Source of the DNA: Clostridiales bacterium | GTDB lineage: Bacteria; Bacillota; Clostridia; HGM11327 | Reading direction: 5' to 3' | Assembly: GCA_015056475.1 (NCBI GenBank) | Contig: SVGF01000009.1 | Location: 1 to 32,227 of the forward strand | DNA: 32,227 bases | In this document: piece by piece, positions 19,271-28,117 of the stretch | How the letters are laid out: every line of letters starts with the position of its first letter | Numbering within the stretch: the stretch's first letter is position 1 | Notes under the pieces: generated by a model | What the model saw: only the letters and a program-made list of their open reading frames with translations | What the model was told of the DNA's origin: nothing | Database searches by the model: none | Program-made: the position numbers and the translations under genes

Positions 19271-20455
19271 TTACTTGGTTGCGTAGTTGTTAAAATAATT
19301 CTGAACTACAATAATGGGTGTGCCCTTGTCACCGCTACCGGAAGTAAGGTCACAAAGTGAACCGATAAGGTCTGTAAGTCTTCTTGGTGTTGTGCCCTGC
19401 GAAGCCATGTTACCCTTAAGGTCGCCCTCCTTAGCCTTGATCTTTTCAACGATAGCCTGACGGAGCTCTTCACCCGAAAGGTCTGCAAAGTCGTTGTCAG
19501 CCAAGAACTTGAGCTTGAGCTCATTGGGCAAACCGATAAGACCGTCAGTATAACCAACGCCTACAACCGGGTCTGCAAGCTCCCATATTTTACCAACGGG
19601 ATCCTTGAATGCGCCGTCGCCGTAAACGAGGGCTTCAACGTTTACGCCGGTTCTTGCAGAGATCTCTTTGCTTATAGCCTCAGCAACCTCCTGAGCGTTC
19701 TTGGGGAAAAGCTTTACTGTTTCTTCAGTTGCCTTGTTGGAGCCGAGCAAGCCGTAATCGGGCTGATAGCCGCTGCCGTTAACAGGCTTATTAAGAATAT
19801 CGCAGAGAGTAAGAACGTTCTTACCGCCGTGCTTGATTATCTTCTTCTGTGTTCTTGCTCTTGTGTGAGTGTCACAGCAGATAGCGTTCTTAGTGTAAGC
19901 AAGGATAGCTTCGGGCTTGTTTGCAAAAACGACTTCTATCTCACAGCCCTCTGCAGTAATAAGATCTGAATAATATTCAACGTAATCTACACCTGTAAAG
20001 GGGTGCTTAGCATAGCCAAACGCTGCTCTGTACTGTTCAAGCGAGAGGACGTCTGTGTAGGGGTTAACGTCGCAATCGTCAAGCAAATCAACGTCAAAAA
20101 GATGGTTGCCTACCTCGTCGGAAGGATATGAGAACATAAGAACTATCTTCTTTGCTCCTCTTGCAATGCCCTTTAAGCATATAGCAAAACGGTTACGGCT
20201 GAGAATGGGGAAAACCACGCCCACAGCCTCATCGCCAAACTTAGCTTTAACGTCTGAAGCAATGTCGTCAACGCTTGCATAGTTACCGTCAGCACGGGCA
20301 ACAACTGCCTCTGTTACTGCAACTATATCTCTGTCCTTAAGTGTGAAGCCGTCTTCCTTCATAGCCAATTCTACAGAATCAGCAACGATCTTCACAATAT
20401 CATCGCCCTGCTTGATGATCGGGGCTTTGATTCCTCTTGATATGGTACCTGCCAT
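19271..20455 (-). CDS. Coenzyme F420-0:L-glutamate ligase (CofE-like) family protein
   Basis: MAGTISRGIKAPIIKQGDDIVKIVADSVELA...DRDIVAVTEAVVARADGNY; start at 20455 supported by SD AAGGAG. Confidence 0.7.
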   Translation of the reverse strand: MAGTISRGIKAPIIKQGDDIVKIVADSVELAMKEDGFTLKDRDIVAVTEAVVARADGNYASVDDIASDVKAKFGDEAVGVVFPILSRNRFAICLKGIARGAKKIVLMFSYPSDEVGNHLFDVDLLDDCDVNPYTDVLSLEQYRAAFGYAKHPFTGVDYVEYYSDLITAEGCEIEVVFANKPEAILAYTKNAICCDTHTRARTQKKIIKHGGKNVLTLCDILNKPVNGSGYQPDYGLLGSNKATEETVKLFPKNAQEVAEAISKEISARTGVNVEALVYGDGAFKDPVGKIWELADPVVGVGYTDGLIGLPNELKLKFLADNDFADLSGEELRQAIVEKIKAKEGDLKGNMASQGTTPRRLTDLIGSLCDLTSGSGDKGTPIIVVQNYFNNYATK

Positions 20456-20670
20456 AAGATGAATCTCCTTAAATAATAAAAAATATCTAATGCGGAAACC
20501 GCATATTTTCGTAAATAAACTTGATTTATGCGCCAAAGGACACACTTTCAACCATATCTATAACATATATATTATACTCTTTGATGGCGTTTTTGTCAAT
20601 AATTTTTAGTCGGATTTTTTGAACAAATAATGAATTATTTGTATATTTTTTACTTTAGCGCAAAATGATA

Positions 20671-20718
20671 TTGCAAAATAATAAAATATATAGTATAATA
20701 AAGTCAAAGTCAGTCAAA
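20671..20718 (+). promoter_or_regulatory. ctsR promoter (TTGCAA-N17-TATAAT) with overlapping CtsR operator
   Basis: AGTCAAA-GTC-AGTCAAA at 20702-20718 matches the CtsR heptad repeat RGTCAAA-N3-RGTCAAA immediately downstream of the -10. Confidence 0.9.
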
Positions 20719-20749
20719 CACAAAAGCTGACTGCAAAGGATGAAGAAAT

Positions 20750-21202
20750 ATGCAAAACACAAGTGATATTATAGAATTGTTTTTGAAGGAGCTTATCGAT
20801 CAGAAAAACGGCGAGCTCGAATTAAAGCGTAACGAGCTTGCGCTGAAGTTCAATTGTGCGCCGTCGCAGATAAACTATGTTCTTGCAACGAGATTCACCG
20901 CAAACCGAGGCTACGTTGTAACCAGCCGAAAGGGTGGCGGAGGCTATATCCGTATCACAAGCATAGATATGGCAAGAAACGAATATATTCTGCATATTAT
21001 GGAACAGATAGGCCCTACAATAAGCGAAGCTTTGGCTTTCCAGACATTGAACGGACTTTTTGAGAGAGGAATAGTTTCAAAGCGTGAGGCTCAGCTTATG
21101 GCTTGCTCGCTTAAGGATGAAGCCCTCGGTGACAATATTGAGATCTGTGCAAGACGCAGAGCTTACGTGCTCAAAAATATGATGCGCGTTTTAATTGAAT
21201 AA
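20750..21202 (+). CDS. ctsR: Transcriptional repressor CtsR
   Basis: DIIELFLKELIDQKNGELELKRNELALKFNCAPSQINYVLATRFTANRGYVVTSRKGGGGYIRI. Confidence 0.97.
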   Translation: MQNTSDIIELFLKELIDQKNGELELKRNELALKFNCAPSQINYVLATRFTANRGYVVTSRKGGGGYIRITSIDMARNEYILHIMEQIGPTISEALAFQTLNGLFERGIVSKREAQLMACSLKDEALGDNIEICARRRAYVLKNMMRVLIE

Positions 21203-21218
21203 TGAAAGGATATAAATT

Positions 21219-21749
21219 ATGATCTGTCAACTCTGCGGTAAGCGCAACGCTACCGTTTGTATAAATATCGACCTTAACGGAGTAAAATCCATGCAGTACA
21301 TCTGCGAGGTCTGTGCCGAAGAAAGAAAGCTCAGAGAAAATCCCTCGGGAGAAGCCATTCTTCGCCTTGTAAACGACATAAAAAAGGAAAACGCAAAGCG
21401 CATTGCCCAGGTGCAGGAATCCCTGCCCGACATCACCTGCCCGCAATGCTCAACAACGTATAAGGATTTTATCAAAACAGGACTTTTGGGCTGTGATAAA
21501 TGCTATTCCTGCTTTAGCGAACAGCTTGAGCCGCTTTTGAGCCAGATAGCAAAGCATCCCAAGCCCACACCCGAGCCCGAAGCTGCAGCCCCTGCAAATG
21601 ATGACACAAACAAGCTTTTGAAGCTTAAGCTCAAGCTGAAGCAATGCATTGACGCAGAGGATTATGAACAAGCGGCAATAATCAGAGATGAGATAAACGA
21701 ATTGACGTCCGCAAAGGACATCAAGGAGGATGAGCAGGATGATCAATGA
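21219..21749 (+). CDS. mcsA: McsA-like adaptor (four CxxC, C-terminal UVR motif)
   Basis: CQLC, CEVC, CPQC, CDKC; KQCIDAEDYEQAAIIRDEINEL. Confidence 0.92.
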   Translation: MICQLCGKRNATVCINIDLNGVKSMQYICEVCAEERKLRENPSGEAILRLVNDIKKENAKRIAQVQESLPDITCPQCSTTYKDFIKTGLLGCDKCYSCFSEQLEPLLSQIAKHPKPTPEPEAAAPANDDTNKLLKLKLKLKQCIDAEDYEQAAIIRDEINELTSAKDIKEDEQDDQ

Positions 21750-22761
21750 AAATAAACGCTTTGCAGTATCATCAAGCGTAAGATTCTTTCGAAACGTAAG
21801 CGAAATACCGTTTGTAAGCCACATCTCCCCCGACGATGCGGACGATCTCAATCATAACACAAAGCTCTGCGTAAATTCACTTTGGGGAGAGGATAAATAT
21901 ACCGTTGAGAATTACTGTGGATTTGATACTCTTGACGAGCTTTATCTTATGGATTTTGCCAACAATACGTTTACGGCACCCTCGGGGGTTGAGAGCATAA
22001 CGCTTTGCTCCCCCGACGGCACGTCAACCATCACCACAAACAAGGGTGAGCACATCATCGTAAATTCCACAGCAGAGGGAAATGATATAAGCTACGCATA
22101 CAAGCAAGCAGTAAAATGCACAAACGCACTTTCATCAAGAATACCCTTTGCCACATCCGATGAAAAAGGCTTTTTGACCGCTAATCCGCTTTGTTGCGGC
22201 ACGGGATTAAAGGTTTGCATGCTTCTGCACTTGCCCGCGCTGTCACTCACGCCTGAATTTATGGTGCTGAATGAAGCACTCAAAGCTCGCGGCGTTGGAT
22301 TGAAAAGCTATTTTGTTGATAAAAAACGCACGTTCGGTTGCTTATACTACATTGTGAATAACCTTACTCTAGGCGTTGATGAAGACGAAACCGTCGAAAC
22401 AGTCATCGAAGCCGCAAAAAACGTGATCGCGAAGGAAGAACAAAAGCGAAGCGAGCTGATAGGCGCAAATAAGATATTCGTTCAGGACTCCGCATGGCGC
22501 GCACTCGGCGCATTGTCGTGCGCCAGAAGGCTCTCCGAAAGAGAATTCCTTACAGAGCTTTCAAGCATAAGGCTTGGAATCACTCTCGGAGAATTCGATA
22601 TCGATATCGACACAATAGATCCGCTCCTGTTTAAGGGCACAAAGCACTACGTAAAAGAAAAGATCAAAAGCAGCGATGCTCCGGACGGCATTACCGAAGA
22701 CGTAATGCGCGCAAGGATCATGCGCGAGGAGATCGCCCCAATTTTGAAGGGCTTGTTATAA
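21739..22761 (+). CDS. mcsB: McsB-like protein arginine kinase homologue, apparently catalytically degenerate
   Basis: Phosphagen-kinase fold landmarks retained (GFLTANPLCCGTGLKVCMLLHLPALSLT, NNLTLGVDEDETVE) and operon position, but catalytic motifs changed. Start 21739 is preferred (AAGGAGG 9 nt upstream); 21730 also possible. Confidence 0.85.
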   Translation: MINENKRFAVSSSVRFFRNVSEIPFVSHISPDDADDLNHNTKLCVNSLWGEDKYTVENYCGFDTLDELYLMDFANNTFTAPSGVESITLCSPDGTSTITTNKGEHIIVNSTAEGNDISYAYKQAVKCTNALSSRIPFATSDEKGFLTANPLCCGTGLKVCMLLHLPALSLTPEFMVLNEALKARGVGLKSYFVDKKRTFGCLYYIVNNLTLGVDEDETVETVIEAAKNVIAKEEQKRSELIGANKIFVQDSAWRALGALSCARRLSEREFLTELSSIRLGITLGEFDIDIDTIDPLLFKGTKHYVKEKIKSSDAPDGITEDVMRARIMREEIAPILKGLL

Positions 22762-22805
22762 TAAGAAAGGCACTCGAACCCGAGTGACAAATTACGGTAA
22801 ATAAT

Positions 22806-25274
22806 ATGGAAATATTTAATTTAATGAGCGACAACGCCAAAAGAATAATGGATATCGCAACCGACGAGGCTAAAGCACAAAAGCAAAACTTCGTAGGCAC
22901 CGAGCATATCCTTTTGGGGCTTTTGGATGCAGAATCAGAGGTCGCATTTATATTCAATGAGCTTGGAATAAAATACTCCGATGCTAAAAAATACGTTGAC
23001 GATATACACAAGGAAAAGGAACCCTTATTCACCACCATAATATCCTATTCCGCAAAGGCAAAGGCCGCACTCCAAAGATGCTTGAACAAAGCCAAGCAAA
23101 ACGACACACATATCGTGCGCACGGAGGATATTGCAACAGAGATATTATCCGACAAGGAATGCAAGGCTTGCCAATGCATAACTGCTTTGGGCGTTGACGT
23201 TGAGCTGGTAAGAAAAACGTTTATTGACCTTTTCTCAAAGGTAACACCAAACGTTATCCCGCAGGAGGCTGCTCCCAAGCAGGAAAAGCCCGCCTCAATT
23301 CTTCAGAAATACACAAAAAATCTCTGTGCAATGGCAAGGGCGGGCGAATTTGACCCCGTTATAGGCAGGGACACCGAAATTGAGCGTGTACTGCAGATAC
23401 TTTGCAGACGAAACAAGAACAATCCCGTGCTGATAGGCGAGCCAGGCGTAGGTAAAACTGTAATAGCACAAGGTCTTGCGCAAAGAATAGCCCAGGGCAA
23501 CGTCCCCGACGCAATGAAAAACAAGGACATACTCTCTCTTGAAATGGGCGCACTTGTTGCTGGCGCAAAATACAGGGGCGAATTTGAGGACAGACTTTAC
23601 AAGCTCGTAGACGAAGTAAGAAAAAGCTCCGGCGCAATACTCTTTATAGATGAGATACACACAATAGTGGGTGCAGGTGGTGTTGAAGGCTCAATGGATG
23701 CGGCAAACATATTAAAGCCTGCACTCGCAAGCGGCTCAATGCAGGTCATCGGCGCTACAACCACAAGGGAATACAAGCGCAGTATAGAAAAGGATTCCGC
23801 ACTTGAAAGGCGTTTCCAATCCGTTATGATAAACGAGCCCGATATCGAGCAGACTATTGAGATACTCAAGGGCTTGCGCAAGACTTACGAGGAGCATCAC
23901 GGTGTTGTGATCTCCGACGAAGCCATCCGCACGGCAGTCACACTCTCGCAAAGATATATTTCCGACAGATATATGCCCGACAAGGCAATTGACGTAATTG
24001 ACGAAGCAGCATCAAGAGTAAGGCTCAACGCTCATATTGAGCCTATATCACTCACGGAGCTTGAGAATGAGCTTGCAGAGGTAACCGCAGCCAAGAGAAA
24101 AGCTGTTGAAGCTCAGGATTTTGAGAGCGCGGCATCACTTCGCGATAAAGAGCGCGCCATAAAAGCTCAAATGGATGCAAAGCAGGACGAATGGCTCAGC
24201 TTGCAGAAATCAAAGAAGCTCAACGTTACGGCAGAAAGCATTGCGGGAGTAGTATCGTTCATGACGGGTATTCCGGTTGCAAAAATAAGCGAGGACGAAA
24301 AGCAGAGATTATTAAAGCTTGAAGACGTGCTCCACAACAGAGTTGTGGGTCAGCACGAGGCTGTAAGGGCTATTTCAACCGCCATAAGACGCTCAAGAGC
24401 GGGAATTTCGGACCCCAGACGTCCCATCGGCACTTTCTTGTTTGTAGGACCCACGGGCGTTGGTAAGACTGAACTTTGTAAAGCATTGGCAGACACACTT
24501 TTTGGTGACGAGGATGCTCTCATAAGAATAGACATGAGCGAATACATGGAGCTTCACTCCGTTTCAAAGCTCATAGGCTCTCCCCCGGGATACGTCGGCT
24601 ACGAGGAAGGCGGCCAGCTTACTGAAAGAGTACGTCGCAAGCCGTACTCAGTGCTTTTGTTTGACGAGGTTGAAAAGGCGCATCCCGACGTTTTCAACAT
24701 AATGCTCCAGCTTCTCGACGACGGCAGACTCACCGATTCTCAGGGCAGGACGGTAAATTTCAGAAACACTGTCATCGTTCTTACAAGTAACGCAGGTGCT
24801 TCACTCGTTAAAAAGCAGAATACTCTCGGCTTTGCTTCCACAAATCAAAAAGCTTCCGACCACGAGGCTATGAAGTCCGCCATCATGGATGAGGTTAAAA
24901 GAATATTCCGTCCCGAATTTATCAACAGGCTTGACGATATAATCACCTTCAGCAAGCTGTCCGAGGATGATATGAGGCAGATAGTTGATATCATGCTAAA
25001 GGCAACGTTTGAGCGCATTGCTCAAAAGGGTATCAACGTTGTAGCTACCGACAAAGCAAGACAAATGCTCGCCGAAAAGGGCTACGATCCCGTTTACGGC
25101 GCAAGACCCCTCAAGAGATTGATACAAAAGACGGTTGAAGACAAGCTCTCTGAATGTATACTTTCAGGAAACGGCACTCACGCAGAATATATACTCGATT
25201 GGGCTGAGGATGATTTTATCGTTTGCGAAAACGTAACCCTCCCCCAGCACGAGATCATAACCGCAAAGCAGTAA
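22806..25274 (+). CDS. clpC: ATP-dependent Clp protease ATP-binding subunit ClpC
   Basis: N-terminal GTEHILLGLL repeat, GEPGVGKT and GPTGVGKT Walker A motifs, UVR/M-domain, NTLGF ClpP-binding-type loop. Confidence 0.96.
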   Translation: MEIFNLMSDNAKRIMDIATDEAKAQKQNFVGTEHILLGLLDAESEVAFIFNELGIKYSDAKKYVDDIHKEKEPLFTTIISYSAKAKAALQRCLNKAKQNDTHIVRTEDIATEILSDKECKACQCITALGVDVELVRKTFIDLFSKVTPNVIPQEAAPKQEKPASILQKYTKNLCAMARAGEFDPVIGRDTEIERVLQILCRRNKNNPVLIGEPGVGKTVIAQGLAQRIAQGNVPDAMKNKDILSLEMGALVAGAKYRGEFEDRLYKLVDEVRKSSGAILFIDEIHTIVGAGGVEGSMDAANILKPALASGSMQVIGATTTREYKRSIEKDSALERRFQSVMINEPDIEQTIEILKGLRKTYEEHHGVVISDEAIRTAVTLSQRYISDRYMPDKAIDVIDEAASRVRLNAHIEPISLTELENELAEVTAAKRKAVEAQDFESAASLRDKERAIKAQMDAKQDEWLSLQKSKKLNVTAESIAGVVSFMTGIPVAKISEDEKQRLLKLEDVLHNRVVGQHEAVRAISTAIRRSRAGISDPRRPIGTFLFVGPTGVGKTELCKALADTLFGDEDALIRIDMSEYMELHSVSKLIGSPPGYVGYEEGGQLTERVRRKPYSVLLFDEVEKAHPDVFNIMLQLLDDGRLTDSQGRTVNFRNTVIVLTSNAGASLVKKQNTLGFASTNQKASDHEAMKSAIMDEVKRIFRPEFINRLDDIITFSKLSEDDMRQIVDIMLKATFERIAQKGINVVATDKARQMLAEKGYDPVYGARPLKRLIQKTVEDKLSECILSGNGTHAEYILDWAEDDFIVCENVTLPQHEIITAKQ

Positions 25275-25289
25275 CGAAAGGAGCGCAAC

Positions 25290-26684
25290 ATGGCGCAAAA
25301 AGAATCAAAAACATATACCTGCCGTGAATGCGGATATATGACGTCAAAATGGCTCGGCAAATGCCCTTCGTGCATGACTTGGGACAGCTTTGACGTTACC
25401 CCGTCCTCACAGCAAACAGCCGCAAAGGCATCCGCAAGCGCTACCCCTGCAGTTAAGCTCACCGACGTGACAACGGACAGTTCCGTCAGATTCAAAACGG
25501 GAATGAGCGAATTTGACAGAGTGCTCGGCGGTGGACTTGTAAACGGCTCGTTAGTGCTTATCGGCGGTGACCCCGGAATAGGTAAATCGACCCTCATGCT
25601 TCAGATAAGCAAATATCTTGCAGACGGCGGCAAAAAGGTGCTCTACGTTTCGGGTGAGGAGTCCATGAGCCAGATAAAGCTCCGTGCCAACAGATTAAAA
25701 ATAAATAATCCGTCAATCTATCTTTACTCCGAAACAGATACCGACGCCGTTGTTAACAAGGCGCTCGATGAGCGTCCCGACTTTTTGATAGTGGACTCCA
25801 TCCAGACAATGAACAAAAAGGAGCTTTCAGCGGTATCGGGCAGCATTTCACAGGTAAGGGAGGCAACCGGCGCGTTTATGAGCCTCGCCAAAAACGAAGG
25901 CATCCCCGTGCTGGTTGTAGGTCACGTTACAAAGGACGGCGCAATTGCAGGGCCTAAAATTCTTGAGCACATGGTAGATACCGTGCTGTACTTTGAAGGC
26001 AATAACGACCATTCGTTCAGAATACTGCGCGCGGTAAAAAACAGATTCGGTCCTACAAACGAAATAGCAATTTTTGAAATGGCACAAAACGGGCTTGCCG
26101 AGATCACAAATCCGTCGGAGCTTTTTGTAAGTAAGCAGAGCTTTGACGTGCCGGGCTCGGCAGTCGTTGCTTCAATAAACGGCACAATGCCCGTGCTTGT
26201 TGAGGTGCAGGCACTTGTGTCAACTCTCCCCCACGAGGGCCGCCCAAGATGTGTAGTTGACGGCATCGACTACAACAAGCTCTCGCTCTTGTGTGCCGTG
26301 CTTCAAAACAGAGTTGGTATGGATATTCTTTCCAAGGACATATTCGTAAACATTGCAGGCGGCTTGACCATCAACGAGCCAGCTGTTGACCTTGCGGCGA
26401 TCCTTGCGGTATATTCCGCAGGCAAAGGAATCGTAATGCCAAAGGGTACTTGCGTATTCGGCGAGGTAGGACTTGCAGGTGAAATAAGAGGTGTTTCGTT
26501 TGCAGAAAAGAGAATAAGCGAAGCATTCAAAACAGGCTTCAGAAGGCTCATCATCCCTCGCGACAATTTAGATGCCGCAAAGGAATACGAGGACGATATG
26601 GAAATATGCGCCGCAAGAAACATTCGCGAGGCGGCTGAATGGATAATCGACCGCGCAAAAAATAACAGAGGTGACGCAAAATGA
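25290..26684 (+). CDS. radA: DNA repair protein RadA
   Basis: Zinc finger CRECGYMTSKWLGKCPSC; GGDPGIGKSTL; KNRFG motif; Lon-like C-terminal domain. Confidence 0.97.
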   Translation: MAQKESKTYTCRECGYMTSKWLGKCPSCMTWDSFDVTPSSQQTAAKASASATPAVKLTDVTTDSSVRFKTGMSEFDRVLGGGLVNGSLVLIGGDPGIGKSTLMLQISKYLADGGKKVLYVSGEESMSQIKLRANRLKINNPSIYLYSETDTDAVVNKALDERPDFLIVDSIQTMNKKELSAVSGSISQVREATGAFMSLAKNEGIPVLVVGHVTKDGAIAGPKILEHMVDTVLYFEGNNDHSFRILRAVKNRFGPTNEIAIFEMAQNGLAEITNPSELFVSKQSFDVPGSAVVASINGTMPVLVEVQALVSTLPHEGRPRCVVDGIDYNKLSLLCAVLQNRVGMDILSKDIFVNIAGGLTINEPAVDLAAILAVYSAGKGIVMPKGTCVFGEVGLAGEIRGVSFAEKRISEAFKTGFRRLIIPRDNLDAAKEYEDDMEICAARNIREAAEWIIDRAKNNRGDAK

Positions 26685-27541
26685 AATATATTTTAATTAT
26701 ACTGCTTATACTTGCTGTTATCTGCATTATAAGCCTTATCGCAGGTGCAAAATGGATAAAGATCCGCAATTACTACGTTTCAAGCGACAAGCTGAACAAC
26801 ACCTCAACCGTCACGAGGATAGTTTTTATCACGGATCTTCACGAAAAAAGCTTCGGTTATAAAAATCAGAAGCTTATAGAAAAGATCGATCAGCTTGATC
26901 CCGATGCGATCTTTATAGGCGGAGATACTGTTGACAGCTATTCAAAGGTCGGTGGTGACTACATCCCTCTTTTTGAGGAATTGCCCAAGCTTGCAAAAAC
27001 ATTCCTTGTGCTCGGAAATCACGAATACTCCGCAAAGCGTGATATGGAGATCATCGGTTACGCGCAGAGCCTTGGAATCAGAGTCCTTGAGGATGAATTT
27101 GAACCCTTGGTCTGCAATTCCGACACAATAAACGTTATTGGCATGACGGACTATTTAAGCGAAAACGTTGTTACAAAAACACTTGCAGAAAGGTTTGACG
27201 CCGTGCCCGTGCCGTACTACGCACAGAGATTCAACATCCTGCTCTGCCACAGACCCTGCGAGCTTGAGGAAATGTCAAAAAGAGGCATTGATTTGATGGT
27301 TTGCGGCCACACTCACGGCGGACAGATGCGCATACCCTTTGTTGGCGGTGTGTTTACACCAAGCTCTTTCAAGCTTTTTCCCAAGTACGATATGGGTTAC
27401 TTTGGAATCGGCAAAATGGACCTCATTATAAGCTCGGGTCTTGGCACGAGCTCCATTCCGCTAAGGCTATTCTGTCGTCCCGAAATCACTGTGATAGACC
27501 TGCAGGGTAAATTGCCGTATCAGCAAAAAAAGAAACATTGA
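26681..27541 (+). CDS. Membrane-anchored metallophosphoesterase (YkuE-like)
   Basis: DLHEKSFG, GGDTVD, GNHEYS, GHTHGGQMRIP; N-terminal TM; ATGA overlap with radA. Confidence 0.9.
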   Translation: MKYILIILLILAVICIISLIAGAKWIKIRNYYVSSDKLNNTSTVTRIVFITDLHEKSFGYKNQKLIEKIDQLDPDAIFIGGDTVDSYSKVGGDYIPLFEELPKLAKTFLVLGNHEYSAKRDMEIIGYAQSLGIRVLEDEFEPLVCNSDTINVIGMTDYLSENVVTKTLAERFDAVPVPYYAQRFNILLCHRPCELEEMSKRGIDLMVCGHTHGGQMRIPFVGGVFTPSSFKLFPKYDMGYFGIGKMDLIISSGLGTSSIPLRLFCRPEITVIDLQGKLPYQQKKKH

Positions 27542-27550
27542 TATATCCTG

Positions 27551-27596
27551 TATGCACCTTCAAGAGTCAATCTACTTTGGAGGTGCATATTTTTTA
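27551..27596 (+). terminator. Intrinsic terminator after radA-metallophosphoesterase
   Basis: TATGCACCT...AGGTGCATA followed by TTTTTTT. Confidence 0.85.
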
Positions 27597-27682
27597 TAGG
27601 CAAATCAGTAAAAATAGCTAACTTCCATTGGCAGTAAGTGGAATCAAAAACAACTAACGCGTCATTGATGAAACATCGCTTC

Positions 27683-28060
27683 TATGTTATAATAATCGCA
27701 ACAAGGTATACAAACTGCGTTTGTAATAATGCGATTATTGAAACATTTGAGGTAGAAATGCGGACAGCGCATTTCATTATGTTATAATAATCGCAACAAG
27801 GTATACAAACTGCGTTTGTAATAATGCAATTATTGAAACATTTGAGGTAGAAACGCGGTTTGCGCGTTTCCTTATGTTATAATAATTGCACATAAGGTAC
27901 AAACCTCGTTTGTTTTGATGCAATTATTGAAACATTTGAGGTAGAAACGCGGTTTGCGCGTTTCCTTATGTTATAATAATCGCAAGCATGGTACAAACTT
28001 CGTTTGTTCAAGTGCGATTATTGAAACATTTAAGGTAGAAATGCGGATAACGCATTTCAT
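27683..28060. repeat. Tandem array of four 94-95 bp structured units (27683, 27778, 27873, 27967) plus a fifth partial box at 28061
   Basis: Each unit: TATGTTATAATAATYGCA ... ACAAAC-NNC-GTTTGT ... TGCRATTATT GAAACATTTRAGGTA GAAAYGCG-5nt-CGCRTTTC. Two inverted repeats per unit with compensatory differences between units. Confidence 0.95.
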
Positions 28061-28062
28061 TA

Positions 28063-28071
28063 TGTTATAAT
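28063..28071 (+). promoter_or_regulatory. Extended -10 box (TGTTATAAT) upstream of the XRE gene, formed by the terminal repeat box
   Basis: TGT-TATAAT about 47 bp upstream of ATG 28118; the same box starts each array unit. Confidence 0.6.
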
Positions 28072-28117
28072 GATTACACTTCGAAGTAAATCAAAGAACA
28101 AACAAAAGGAGATAACA

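Noticed and set aside
23295-23660. Minus-strand ORFs within clpC
   Set aside because: Fully antisense to a well-supported ClpC frame with no independent evidence.
27683-28060. CRISPR array
   Set aside because: Repeats are directly adjacent 94-95 bp units with no unique spacers of typical size and no cas genes nearby.
27755-28060. Tandem mini-ORFs encoding signal peptides (unit 1 MRTAHFIML*, unit 4 MRITHFIML*, each behind GAGG/AAGG), tempting next to an HTH-TPR regulator
   Set aside because: In units 2 and 3 the ATG is ACG while the hairpin pairing is restored by a compensatory change, so the stem, not the start codon, appears conserved. Kept only as a weak alternative.
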